Of a stretch of 64,000 bases of DNA, positions 48,514-59,571 are shown piece by piece. Source of the DNA: Carya illinoinensis (lineage: Eukaryota; Streptophyta; Magnoliopsida; Fagales; Juglandaceae); assembly GCF_018687715.1 (NCBI RefSeq), contig NC_056755.1, forward strand, positions 23,881,001 to 23,945,000. The letters are read 5' to 3'. The number at the start of each line of letters is the position of its first letter. Within the stretch, counting starts at the first letter, position 1. Under the pieces are notes generated by a model. The model made no database searches. It saw only the letters and a list, made by a program, of their open reading frames with translations, and was not told where the DNA came from. The translations under genes were made by a program, and so were the position numbers.

Positions 48514-49613
48514 ATTAAATCTCTTAGAATCGATTAGTTTATATATCAATATATAGTAGGTGGATTACATGTATTTTAGATAATAGGGTGCTTATACGTA
48601 ACTTTATGTGGGAATACCAAGGAATTACGAGGACACAGTGTTAACGGCAAAGTTGTGGAGAAATCATTCAATGTGGAAAGGTTTGGGGAAGTTACGTAGA
48701 TATTAGATATAGTTGGAAGCGAATATTTTAGGATTTAATGAATTATAGATTAGTAATTAAATATTTCAGATTTATAATTATATTGTTCATGCTTTATTAG
48801 TAATTTACACGATGATACATGCATCTCTGTAGGTACTCAGCTCTGTTCCAGAAATATTGGATTAGTACTACCAGCTAATCCAATATTTTTGATATGCTTG
48901 AATAAGAGACTTTTGATCTCGGCCTTCCATTTGCCCTACGGCCTTGCAAGATGGTAGAGATAGGCAAATGGGACAAGGCATGCACGTTCGTGCGATTTAC
49001 CTTGGTTTCAATCCACAGTCCTTCCCCAAATAAAGGTCTCCCACGTGGTATTGGACCTTTCCTTTGAGATAAGATGATATGGCCTGCAAAGTCGTAATTT
49101 CTTCCATAGAATCACCCCAAATGTGAACTTTAAGATGGAGTATGGGCCTATGCATAAGGCACTGCTGCCTTCTGAGCAATTCTGTGCTATCTTGAAAAGC
49201 CCTTACATCCATATCGGTCTTGTCCTTGACCGTTATTCGCCTCTTGCCAGTAACTCGCCCTTCATCTGGGCTACCAACCTCTTTAGCTCTTCATTCTCAT
49301 CATTGCAAGGTTAGTATAGTGCTTGCCTACATAGCATAAGGTGAAAATTCATTTCTGACCCGATTTTGAGACGTGTCAACTAGGCTTTCTACATAGTCCT
49401 GCTAGCCCTTCTGTTGGATTAGCTACACTTTGCTTGCCGTGCTGCCTCATCTTCCCCCTCTTTGTGGAAATGAATGGATCTCTTCTTCGCCTTCCCTATG
49501 TCCTCTTGAATGGATCTTTTCCCTTGCTTTGGTGTAGTCCTAACAATAAAGCTTTGGACCTGGTGGAACCTGTAGGTTCAGGTGGAAGACCATGGTGGAT
49601 ATGAAAATAACAT
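48514..49613. other. unresolved sequence, probably retroelement interior
   Basis: Lies internal to the minus-strand polypurine tract at 48496-48513, so it may be the 3' leader of that element. A minus-strand stretch near 49320-49230 reads ELKRLVAQMKGELLARGE, coiled-coil-like, and a 71-codon frame covers 49212-48997. Neither is recognisable. There is a near-palindrome 'attggattagt...agctaatccaat' at 48858-48892. I see no credible gene. Confidence 0.35.
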
Positions 49614-50063
49614 TTGTTTTAAAAGTTTAATCTGATAAGAATATGTAAATTTAGTAATTTATATTATATTCTTAATATTTACCCTCACGCATGGGCCCTC
49701 AATGAGTGAATCAAACATGTGAAATATTTAAGTAAATGGGGGTATAGTATAAAATCCGGTTCGAACTCAAGACTCATACTTTAATACCATGTATAGAATA
49801 AAATAAAATAGAAAAGGAGATAGAAGAGAGAAGAAGGAAAAGATAATTTGAGGATTACATCTTTGCTATTCTCAATTGTTATTGAATGCATTACATTTGT
49901 TCCTATTTATAGGTGAATCGAGTAAGAGAAAGAATGGAAATACAATAAATCAACGATATTAATTGATTTACATAATAAATTGAATAAGGTAAGGAATAAG
50001 TCACATTACTAAACATATGCTAGAATATTATGAATATATTTTATGCATGGTAGTATTCTAATA
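49614..50063 (-). mobile_element. Copia-like 5' LTR, primer site and leader remnant
   Basis: In minus sense: a 274-bp LTR (50063-49790), beginning TATTAGAATACTACC (TG decayed), with TATAAATAGG near 49912 and ending TCTATACA. TGGTATTAAAGT (49789-49778) abuts it, 9 of 12 bases matching the initiator-methionine primer site. A leader with 'gagtcttgagttcgaacc' and 'gggcccatgcgtgagggt' follows. No coding sequence follows. Confidence 0.6.
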
Positions 50064-50734
50064 GTGGAGGAGGCTTAGGGTGGCATAGTTGAGGAAGGTT
50101 GCTTCGTTTCGGTTTGCACAACACACGGGATGTTTGATGCTGTGGCTCTCAGTTGGTGGCTAGCCGTGAGGCTTGGGTGGTGCTTGGTGCTCTGGTCGGT
50201 GTGTGTTGTGGCTGATTGGATTTCTGTCGGTTTGGACGTGATTGGTACGTGGGTTGCTTTGTTTTGGGTGAGTGAAAACAAGGGCTAAATGAAGTTTGGA
50301 TTAGTTTGCTCTGGCGGCGGTTTCGGTGGTCTCTCGGTAGTGCAATAGGTGACAGTGCGACGAGGCATGGCTTCCATGGTGGAAAGGACGTTCAGCTAGC
50401 GTTGACAGCTTCTTGGTGATTTACGGTTGAAGAAACAAAGGGGTTATGGGCTTTACAGTTTGGTGTCATAATTACTCTGTTGGTTGCCGGTGGCTTACAG
50501 TGCAGGGCCCATGGTTTATGGTGATTTATACAATGCTGAGGTACTTATGGGGCTAAACTTGTGCATGGTCACGGCTTCCCTACGGTTCATGGTTGTTAGA
50601 CATGGAGCATGCACTCGCCATTGGCTGAAAATGGTAGTGCTTGCTACGCGTGGAGGGTCTGGCCATGACTTATGAAAAATATGGCAAGTTGGCAACCGAC
50701 AGAGATGAGAGAGTGTAAAATCTCTACTTATCTC
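50064..50734. other. no recognisable feature
   Basis: A GC-richer block with 'ggtggc' and 'tgctctggtcggtgtg' phrases resembling transcribed LTR leaders elsewhere in the window. The 68-codon minus frame (50281-50075) and 63-codon plus frame (50484-50675) look like chance. Confidence 0.3.
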
Positions 50735-51120
50735 AAAAGCTTAACATTTACTGATAGGAAGGAATATATTTAATTTTTTATATTTTTCTTAACACTCCAT
50801 CTCACATGTAGACTAGATTTCTTCTTAATAAATGGATCAAACAAGCGAAATATTTAATTAAATATAATAATATATAGATCGAGGGTCAAACTCAAGACAT
50901 TTTCTTTGATATCATATAAAGATATTGAGTGGCAGCCCTAGATAAGGAAGACTGAAGTAAACGAGCGTGCGGGCTGCAGGTTTGGGTATTTATAGCAATA
51001 GGGTAGGGCTTTTACAACTGGGTCGTTGGTCCTTTCCCATTGGTCTTGGGCTTAATTCATGGTCCAGGGTTTTGTCATTGGATCCTTATCGAATAAATGG
51101 ATTGGTGTGTTTAATGGGTC
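50735..51120 (-). mobile_element. second Copia-like LTR and leader remnant
   Basis: Repeats the layout of 49614-50063: in minus sense TATAAATACCC near 50988, then TGATATCAAAG (50921-50910) as a decayed primer site, then 'gtcttgagtttgaccctcg' and the same AT-rich leader to 50735. The LTR ends are unclear. Confidence 0.45.
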
Positions 51121-52560
51121 AACTATATTATACAGCTTGCGTATAATTTTATGGGTAACACTTAGCAATTCTAATGGATCGTTTTCAGATTTCAAAATGA
51201 GTCAAACTTGTCCAATAAATATTTGTGGGCTTTAAATAAATTCTTAAGCTTAATATTAATTAAATATAGACTCACTTGACCCATAAAAATTAAACGGACT
51301 TTTTAACTTAATTATTGAGCTCGACAAGAATTTCATAATCTACCCTAATAAATTTTGGATCGGTGACCTGTTTAAATTTACAGATAAAATCTCTATTTGT
51401 GCTCCTAAAAATATTGGCATTAATACCATCCAAAATCATCAACTAAAATTAGGCGGGCCTTGAAATAGACTTTTTAACCTATGAGCCTAATTAAAATTTC
51501 TGATCAACCTCGACAAAATTATATCTCGTGCACTTATCAAAAGTAACTCATTAATCGCCATCTCTAATAGACCGATTGCAGTCCAGCCACCAAAGTCTTG
51601 ATTCACTGGCATGGGACTCAATTAATGATTATAAATGTGAAAATCATTGGAAGTTTCACATGTTTTACCACCAGTGGGTAAGGTTCTCTAAAGGAGAGGA
51701 AGTATTATGACAATTGACAATTTCGAAGCCACTTTAATTTCTTTATGCCCTACAATGGGAAGGCTCGAGAAGATGAATGGTGTCAGGTTATTACGAAGTC
51801 CAAGATGATGTGTTGGCTTGGTGTGAACATGAGTGCCGAAGGCAATGAAGCAATGCGTATAGTAGAAGCGATACGGTGTGTTGAAGTGATGCGGTGCGCA
51901 TAATTAGAAGGATGGTTGCTATGTTTGGCTTTGAGTTTAGATATTTTGTTACTGATGCAGAATAATTAGCTAGGATGCTTGACAGTAAAGGAATAAAGGG
52001 GTCAAACTAGTATTAATATAAGGAAAATGATATAAGAACAACTAGAAAATGATATATGAAGAACTATAATACAAGTTGTTTACAATTTAGTAAAAAAGAG
52101 AGAGAGAGAGAGAGAGAGAGAAATGATTTGTATAGATCTTAAATAAACAAATCTCATACAAGTCCTTGTAAAAAAGTAAATCCCATCTTAAAAACGTATA
52201 AAAAAACTATTCTTTATTGTTAGTGAGACTTATCTATTTACAAATAACTCTTATAAAACTTGTCTATTTGAGACTCATATCTAATATTATTCTATTTTAA
52301 TATGTAATAATAATTGAGTTGTAAAAGAGTTGGTGTTGTATCATTCTCCGGGTGGCAAATTGGTCTGTGTCTTTTAAGTCTAATCAAAAGTGTTGTATTG
52401 GAGTTGGAGTCGGTTGGACTGCCTCGTACTAGTCCTTAATTACAATTCAGTGTCATTCTTCCCTTCTCTTTTTGTCTCTCTAAATTTTTATTCTCTTTTC
52501 CATTTTCATTTAGTACATTATATCTGGTGTTAAGAGAGGTTGATCCTACGTGGTTGATCC
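51121..52560. other. no recognisable gene; GA microsatellite at 52097-52121
   Basis: AT-rich sequence without a credible coding frame. It holds (GA)12 at 52097-52121. It separates the repeat-rich left part from the pectinesterase gene. Confidence 0.4.
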
Positions 52561-52925
52561 GCAATGGAAGAGGATATTGGTTCTCCAACCTTCAAGCACT
52601 TGCAGTCAGAGAGTTCAAGGTGTGGCCAGAGAATATGCAGAAGTAGTTGGACGTTCTGTTTTATTCATGTACTTAATTGGCAGGACTTTTATGGATATGA
52701 AACATTGAATTTTCATGTCATATTAGTTGTCTTTTTTCTTTTGCGTTCTTTCCAGCCATAGTCATAGATATATATATCTAGTGGTCCTTTACACTAGCAT
52801 GCATAATTACCTAATGAATCAATTATTATCAACCCAAAATTTCCATTATGACCGCTATAAATTAAATGATTACAAGAAGAAGATAAATAACCACAAAGGA
52901 TTAAGTTTTGTTGACTGCTAATTAA

Positions 52926-53658
52926 TTAAACACGGAAACCCGCCGTGTATCTGACACCAGTAGAAGGCAGCCACAAATTCCCATCGATGAATTGATTCAC
53001 CGTAAAATTATTAGCCTGACTGGATTGGTTAAACACGTGAAAGCCAGGCCACTTCACGCGGCTGCCTTGTGTTGCTCCAGGACCGTAGTTCATCAATTCA
53101 CCGTAGTACAATGTATCCAAATGCAAACTAGCATTCCACTCAAGCCACCCTTCAGGCCTCACGGCATTGCTCATGTACGATTGCATGATAATGGTGCGTG
53201 AGTACTGTTTCCAGGGTCTACCCAAGTACGTGGCCGTTGAGTTAACTGAGGCTAAGAGATCTGAATCTGCAGAAATGTTGCAGAATTGGATGGAGAAGCC
53301 TGTTGGTTGTGATGGGTCTTTGCGACCCTGAGCGGTTATGGTGTTCTTTTGATTTGGCAGACCTTTTTTGGCCAGAATTTGGCAGTTTTGAAACACCACG
53401 GTGCCGTCGCCGAACATGAAATCGACGGTGCCACTGATGCGGCATTCTCTGTAAAACTGGCGCATTGTGTGCGTGTAGAGGGTGTCCTGGTATCCCCTCA
53501 TGCCGCACCGGAAGAACACAGATAGGTCTGAGTCGGATCTCAGCGCAACTGCCTGGTGCTTCTCCGGCCCTGCTGTGTTCTCGAATGTGATGTCTCTCGC
53601 TATGAACCCTCTGCCACTGACAGCTGCAGTTATGTCCGGGAATTAGAATACTTCAAAA

Positions 53659-53695
<37 letters not shown>

Positions 53696-54949
53696 AGTGA
53701 TGATTTAACGTAATATATATCTGAGGGACAGCAATAGAATATAAATTAAATAAGTAAATACTTGGAAGATGCTTACCGAAGGTTGCGGTCCGAAATGTGG
53801 GCCAAAGATCAACATAATTCCGATTACCGGAAATGACAGTGGCATTCATACCATCTCCAATCATCACCAGGTTCCATTTCTTCTTCTTGATCTCCACATA
53901 CTCTTTATACACGCCCCTCTTGATGTAGATAATATAGCGGCTTAGGCTATAATCAGGAGCTTCTAAGACCGCATCCATCACGTTTGTGTAATTCCCACTC
54001 CCATCTGCAGCTACTATAGCATCAACCTTTATCCCATTTGAAGCTTCAAGGAGCTTCCGCTCCCCGGATTTTACCCATGAAGGAAATTGGTCTTTCCTTG
54101 CTTTGAGCTTACGCCCGGGGCTTTTTGAAATTGGTGGGTGCACCATGTTAAGAAGTTGCTGCACTAAAGAGGTCACTTGGTTAAGGCCACCGCTCACCAA
54201 TTCTTTCACAATGCCATTGGTGCCTTCCAATCCTTCATTGCATGTGTCCTGGTTAACTAATGCAGCGCTCAACCATGTCTTCAAATCTGAATTCATATCT
54301 CCAGTGCTATTATTAGTACCTGTAAATGAAAAAAATAAATTAAATTAAATATCGCCTCTCTCTCATGATAAGCAGTTTTAGTTTGTTTTACTAATGGGAA
54401 ATAGAATAAAAGAGGACCCGAACCCTTTTAAGTTTTGGGTGAGTTTTTAAGCACTCTATCCACATCTATGACCCAACCCAAATACAATTCTTTCATTGCA
54501 GGTGGTCGTGCGTCGGTGGCGGTGGAAAACTTCCATTACACTTCATTCATTCATAATCATAAATGCATATATAAAATTAAATAAATACAAGAAAATAAAC
54601 AAAAATGACTGAGAACGATTAAAGTAGTGGTACCTTCCGGATTCTCGATAGCAGAGACAGACCAACTCAAATGGTCGACGGATAAGTCGAGCAAATCAAG
54701 ACAGTCGGAAACAGCATTGGAAAGGCGGAAATCGCCAAAAGCATTGACAAAGGGAGAGAAAATGGAGGTCACCTCTTGTACAGCGTCGATGGTGTTCTTC
54801 ACAGAGTCGACGAATTCGGACGAGGGCACCTTTAAGAACTCCCACTGTGAGAGATCTGTTTGAGAGCTGGGAGCAAGCATGGTACACATACACAGGACAA
54901 GGAGCATCCACAAGGTTCTTAGAAGTTTTATGGTAACTGAAGGAGCCAT
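52926..54949 (-). CDS. pectinesterase with inhibitor-like pro-region, 3 exons
   Basis: Join of 54949-54634, 54319-53777 and 53623-52926 on the minus strand: 1557 nt, 518 residues, both introns GT-AG and phase 1. It removes methyl esters from pectin in the cell wall. A hydrophobic signal segment (about residues 8-26) is followed by a PMEI-like region (about 35-165) with only two cysteines after the signal (C83, C132). Next are basic processing motifs RKLK (175-178) and RKLL (193-196), then the catalytic domain (about 203-518). All family signatures are present: GVYKEYVE (241-248), QAVAL with Q310, GYQDTLY with Q332 and D333, GTVDFMFG with D354, and LGRPW with R422. The oxyanion glutamines, acid, nucleophile and arginine are thus intact. 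No frameshift or stop. An in-frame ATG five codons upstream (54964) is an alternative start; I prefer 54949. This is a type I pectinesterase; the exact paralogue is not assigned. Confidence 0.96.
53624..53776 (-). other. pectinesterase intron 2 with AT microsatellite
   Basis: 153 bp. Donor TTCG|GTAAGC at 53776 and acceptor CTGCAG|CTGTC at 53624. An (AT)n run at about 53659-53695 lies 35-70 bases before the acceptor, the usual branch-point zone. Confidence 0.9.
54320..54633 (-). other. pectinesterase intron 1
   Basis: 314 bp. Donor AAG|GTACCAC at 54633 and acceptor TTACAG|GTACT at 54320. Joining gives an in-frame ENPEGTNNSTGD junction, with a codon split after its first base. Confidence 0.9.
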
Positions 54950-55062
54950 TTGCGAACTGTACACTGTTTAACTTGTCAGCAGAGAAACACAAGACTTGGA
55001 TTTACTACAAATATAGCTAGTGTTTATGCATCTAGCTATTTCAGAACGAAGGGGAGAGAGTC

Positions 55063-55070
55063 TATATATT
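55063..55070 (-). promoter_or_regulatory. TATA box of the pectinesterase gene
   Basis: Minus-strand AATATATA about 115 bases before the start codon. With transcription starting 25-35 bases downstream this gives a leader of about 80-90 nt, normal for a plant gene. The region just upstream (55090-55155) is strongly G/A-rich on the plus strand. Confidence 0.6.
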
Positions 55071-55405
55071 TGAGGATCATAGGGATGGTGATCAGAGGAG
55101 GGGTTGATGGGGGTAGGTGAGGGAATTTAAGAGGGGGTGTGGGGGAGGGAGAGAGTCATTGCGTCAACTGAGTCGTATGTAGAAAAGTGCTACTACAGTG
55201 CATATGTCCGCTAATGAAATTAATTTCTGGTGCAATTTTGGATCCCCCAGGCCTCACGCAACTTCAAGAGCCATAACTCAAATGCGCGTTCCTGTTCGTT
55301 TATGCACTTTTTTTTTTTTCTTTTGTTTTTTTTTTTCTTTTTTGCAAATTGTGGAGCTAAAGTCACTTTTTTGCATGATTCCAGTTCGATTCAGTTGATG
55401 TAATT

Positions 55406-55630
55406 GGTGGTAACGGATATGATTGGGATCCGCATTTGAAATGATATAAGAAGGTTTCCTTTTTTCATATTTCATTTTATCCCATTATTTTAATTTTTTT
55501 AATTTTTTATATAAAATATAATAAATAATTTAATTTTTTTAAATTTTGAAATAAAAATAATATTAAAAAATAATATTTTATCTAACTTTCATCTTAATTC
55601 ACTACCTAAACTGTATTATAATGTAGAAAA
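55406..55630. mobile_element. MITE-like AT-rich repeat
   Basis: Shares the 'aatttttttaaattttgaaat' and 'taatattttatct' core with the repeat at 3045 and others nearby. Lies about 340 bp upstream of the pectinesterase TATA box. Confidence 0.5.
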
Positions 55631-55769
55631 AATTCACTCAAAGATTACTTCGAAAATCTGAAAAAAAAAAAAAAAAAAAAAAGACAATCCATTTCTAAGT
55701 TGATTGAGTTGAAAATTGAAATATAAAAACATAAAAAACTATGTGTTCTTTAACATATTGATGCAATCA

Positions 55770-56130
55770 TAAATATTAAGATCAGATTAGATCAGATGAT
55801 ATTAAATCAAAATTGAAAATTAAATAAAATATTTTGATAATATTATTATTATTATCTTAGAATTTGAAAAAGTTAAATTATTTTAGAATTTGAGATGCGA
55901 TGAAATGAAATAGATTGAAAATGTTTCTCAATCCAAACGGCATCTATCTCGTTGAGATGAGATTAAATAAGTTGAGATAAAAGTTAAAAAGTTGAATAAA
56001 ATATTATTTTAATATTGTTATTATTTTAAAATTTGAAAAAGTTAGACTTGATTTATTTTATTTTTTGTAAAAATTTTAAAATAAATTATAATAATTAAAT
56101 AAGATAAGGTGTGTTATAAAAACAAATACA
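55770..56130. mobile_element. two adjacent MITE-like repeats
   Basis: Two head-to-tail copies (about 55775-55945 and 55950-56125), each running from a 'gagatgagat' or 'cagattagatcaga' edge through 'aaaatatt' and 'aatttgaaaaagtta' cores. The joint reads 'ctcaatccaaacggcatct', resembling a terminal motif. Confidence 0.5.
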
Positions 56131-56197
56131 TTACTATTTATACAAATAAGAAATTCAAGTTCCATCCATAACTCAAGACCTTGTCTTGCCCTTTAAA

Positions 56198-56237
56198 AAT
56201 AATAATAATAATAATAACAATAATAATAATAATAATA
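56198..56237. repeat. (AAT)n microsatellite
   Basis: About 13 AAT units with one AAC interruption. Confidence 0.9.
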
Positions 56238-56284
56238 CTGAAGAAAGGTTTGCAGAAGATGCGATGGTCGAGGCCAAGAGTCAT

Positions 56285-56455
56285 TTTCATGAAGTTGAGA
56301 ATTTTGAATTCATATAAAAATTTGAAATATTATTTTTGAGTATTGTTGTTATTTAAAATTTAAAAAAAATTAAATTATTTATTATATTTAATATAAAAAT
56401 TTTAAAAAATTATAATAATGAATTTTGAATTGATATAATTTTAACAAATCTAACC
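56285..56455. mobile_element. MITE-like AT-rich repeat
   Basis: Core 'tttgaatt.atataa' and 'aaaaattaaattatttatta' like the neighbouring copies; flanks unclear. Confidence 0.35.
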
Positions 56456-56579
56456 CCATAAAAAGGATGGCATTTAAAGGAAGACGCGTTGTACAGGTCT
56501 GCTGATGGCTGCATTTATTTATTAAGAAAGAAGTCAAAAAGAACGTGGTGGTTTTAGAGAAGCACACTGTTTCTCATCC

Positions 56580-56790
56580 ATCTCAAAAATTTTTATTTTA
56601 AATTTAGAATTTTTATTTCATTATTATATTTTTTTTAAATTTTTATATAAAATATAATAAATAATTTAACTTTTTCAAATCTCAATATAATTTTTTTAAA
56701 TTTCAAAACAATAATATTATTAAAAATAATATTTTAAATTTTTATCTTAAATTCAAAATTTTCATCTCTATTCTCAAACCTCCTCCCAAT
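56580..56790. mobile_element. MITE-like AT-rich repeat
   Basis: Runs from 'catctcaaaaatttt' to 'ttcatctctattctcaaacc' with the family core 'aaatataataaataatttaa'. The opposite edges form a rough inverted repeat. Confidence 0.45.
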
Positions 56791-56964
56791 CTTTCATGGC
56801 TCCACCAAGTTCTGATAGCTGCTATTCCCATTAATTGGACAAGAAATAATAGAAACACACGTGCATACTCTCGCTTGGTTGGCTCTCTCTCTCTTTATAT
56901 ATTATATATATATATATATATATGTTAGTGAAAGAGATTGTCCCACATCGCTAGCTAGCAGTGA

Positions 56965-57150
56965 ATGAAGTGTTAGGTTAAGTTTTAAAATTTTCATCTT
57001 AAATTTAAAATTTTTATCTCGTTATTATAATTTTTTTTAATTTTTATATAAAATATAATAAATAATTTAATTTTTTCTTAATTTTTTTAAATCTCAAAAT
57101 AATAATCTTAAAATTTAAAATTTTCATCTCAAAATTTTCACTTGCCAAAC
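56965..57150. mobile_element. MITE-like AT-rich repeat
   Basis: Same core as 56580-56790 ('ttatctcgttattat', 'aaaatataataaataattta'). Preceded by 'attgtcccacatcgctagc' (56938), a phrase that recurs in part at 57331 and resembles starts of short LTR elements. Confidence 0.45.
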
Positions 57151-57340
57151 CATATCTTAGTAACTTTATATTGAGAAATGTAGTCTCTTCTTTACAAGCA
57201 TTTTTGTGAGATGAGTTTTATTTTAACTGGCATCCGAGTTAAATGATGTGTCCTTGTTGCTGGGTCTATATTGGCAAGGGTTCTCCGGTGGATATGGGTC
57301 CATGGTAAAGGACTCCCGAGGGGTGAAGGGATTGTCCCAC

Positions 57341-57392
57341 ATTATTATTATTACTATTATTATTATAATTATTACTATAATTTTATTATTAG
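57341..57392. repeat. (ATT)n microsatellite, imperfect
   Basis: About 17 units of ATT with a few C, A and TT interruptions. Confidence 0.85.
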
Positions 57393-57904
57393 TGCGCTGT
57401 CTCTTTACTCTCTAAACATAAATGTTAGTACGTTTCGGCAGGTTGTCCAATTAACGGTGGCATTTCAGGTCCATTGATTCTCGATTTCTTCTTCTTAAAG
57501 ATCACCTCATAATTTCGGCCTAAAATAACTCTTTTCACTCTTTGGAAATTACACCATTCATCTTATTAGAATTATGAGTTTTTCTCAACTTGTAATTGAA
57601 ACTACCAAAATCCGTTAGACTTACCCCTAAATTATCACTTTTGAAAACCCGGCCCATCGATTTTAAATCTAACCATTAAGAAAAAAAGAAAAAAAAAAAA
57701 AAGAATATTTTGCATAATCTTTTATATCTATTCTATCGTAATTGATGGTGTAAATTACGATAGAACTATATACTGATAATGCTTATTATGTAAATTGATG
57801 ATGTTATAGTTGTGGATGTATACTGATAATCCTTCTAATTTGTGTTCTACATTAACCAGATTAGGTAGTAGATTGAAATTAATAAAAAGTAAACTCACTA
57901 TAGT

Positions 57905-58090
57905 AAAGATTTAGGCTATGTTTGAGTATTCGCAACACTTTACTATTATTTAATATTTTATCGTAACTTTTTTACTTACTTTTCACTATTTTTTTTATTA
58001 TTCACTATTATTCAATATTTTATTATTATTTTTCACTAATATTTACAGAATATTTGAGATCACCTCACTACCCAAATACAACTTTAATTC
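57905..58090. mobile_element. MITE-like AT-rich repeat
   Basis: From 'ggctatgtttgagtattcg' to 'tcactacccaaatacaactt', a rough terminal inverted repeat (tgtttgagta and tacccaaata), with a core of 'ttcactattattcaatattt'. Confidence 0.5.
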
Positions 58091-58439
58091 TTTACACGGA
58101 ATGTAGGCCCCTTAAGGCCAAATCATCTTCAATTTTATCTTTCATTCTTTTTTTTTTCTTCGCTTATCTCTTTTAATATTTGTGATGATCCAAAAGAAAT
58201 TCAATGGATGAATTACTTTAGAGATTAAAGAACGTTGTGAAATTTTGAAAATATTTCATTAATCAAACGATCGACTAGGTTTTCGTTTGTCACAATAGTT
58301 GGATCATAACCCACTATAGTGTCGAATTAGGCAGTGGACAAGGAATAGCTAAAGCCCTTCATCTGCTATCAGGTGTGCTCAGACAACACCAACAATTGGA
58401 AGTGCACATGCCTAAACCTGAAGTAATGGGTTGTCCCTA

Positions 58440-59210
58440 CAAGAAATTCCTTGTGTAACATTACGTGAATTTTTTCAGTAACAAAGGGCCCACGAGGGTA
58501 GACAAGTGGATGATCGGCTTAGATCAAACATTCAAGATCTGTAGGTGCACCGAAGATAAGAATGTACTATTCGCTGAATATCTGCTGCAAAGAGAAGATG
58601 ATATATGGTGGGATACCTGAAGGCGGCTTCTAACAAGGGAGTTGAGAACCCTAGTTGCTTTAACCTGGGGAAGGTTTCAGAAAGATTTTGACAACAAATT
58701 CTTTCTCGATTCAGTAAAGCAACAGAAAGAGTATGTAGGAGTTTGTGTCTCTAGCAAACGGCAACATGATTGTAGAGAAATTGCTACCAAACTCATGGAA
58801 TTAGAGAGATTCGCACCTCATTTGATTTCAATTGAGAGGATGCAACTGTAGAAGTTTTAGGGAGGACTACAACCGAGAATTCACAACCAAGTGAAGTGTT
58901 TCATGATCAATAATTACCAAGAGTTGGTAAATGTCCCTGCCATTTTGGAGGCTGAACAAGGAGACTTGGCCACTCTCAGATTAATTTTGAACGGAAAAGA
59001 GCTATGCCTTTTGCTACAAGCGGAATTGTGGAAAAGAAAAATTCTTTTACTAGTCCCGTTAAGTGCAAATGCGTGGTGATTGGAAGGTAGACGCCGCCCT
59101 CCATCCTTTAGTGTTTAAAATGCGACAAGCTTCACGCTGGGGAATGTTGATTTAGATATGAATTCTGCTTCAGGTGCGGACAGCCCGAACACATGGTTAA
59201 GGAGTGTCCC
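58440..59210 (+). pseudogene. Ty3/gypsy gag remnant, plus strand
   Basis: Reads VDKWMIGLDQTFKICRC and LLQREDDIWWDT (58500-58620). After a stop at 58618-58620 it reads LVALTWGRFQKDFDNKFF, ELERFAPHLISIERMQL (to 58851), a further gag segment (58891-59079), and finally a CCHC zinc knuckle in another frame (59166-59210, CFRCGQPEHMVKECP). The order gag core then knuckle is that of chromovirus gag. It is cut at 59211 by an LTR in opposite orientation. Confidence 0.85.
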
Positions 59211-59571
59211 TATGACGCCCCCAGATTTTGCTTAGGATTAGATGAATATCTGAAGCTTCGGGACATACAACACAATGTTACCTACTCTCGTTCATGACAC
59301 ATAAGATGTAATATTCCTAATATGCATCTAGCATTATGCAATATTCACAGCGGATAATTTTTTTTTAGCAATACTATGAGGTATACTTAACAAAATATAC
59401 ATTCAAGATTACAGTACGGATCTCAAACGATTGTAATCTCAAAACATGGAAGACCGGGCTCCATATTTACATTACCAAAATATACTATTGGGTCAGTTCA
59501 TCGAGTAACTCGCGTGACTCGACTAACGAAGCCAAAATACTACCCAAAAACCTAACTATAAAGGCTGTAAG

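Noticed and set aside
48997..49212. 71-codon minus frame as a small gene
   Set aside because: No recognisable motif, no promoter, and located just inside a retroelement 3' end; kept only as part of an unresolved region.
52564..52761. Small gene convergent with pectinesterase
   Set aside because: 65 codons of unremarkable sequence with no motif or promoter; probably chance.
57200..57345. Possible Cassandra-type TRIM with a 5S RNA promoter
   Set aside because: 'attgtcccacat' phrases recall short LTR starts, but I found no 5S-like promoter boxes and no second LTR.
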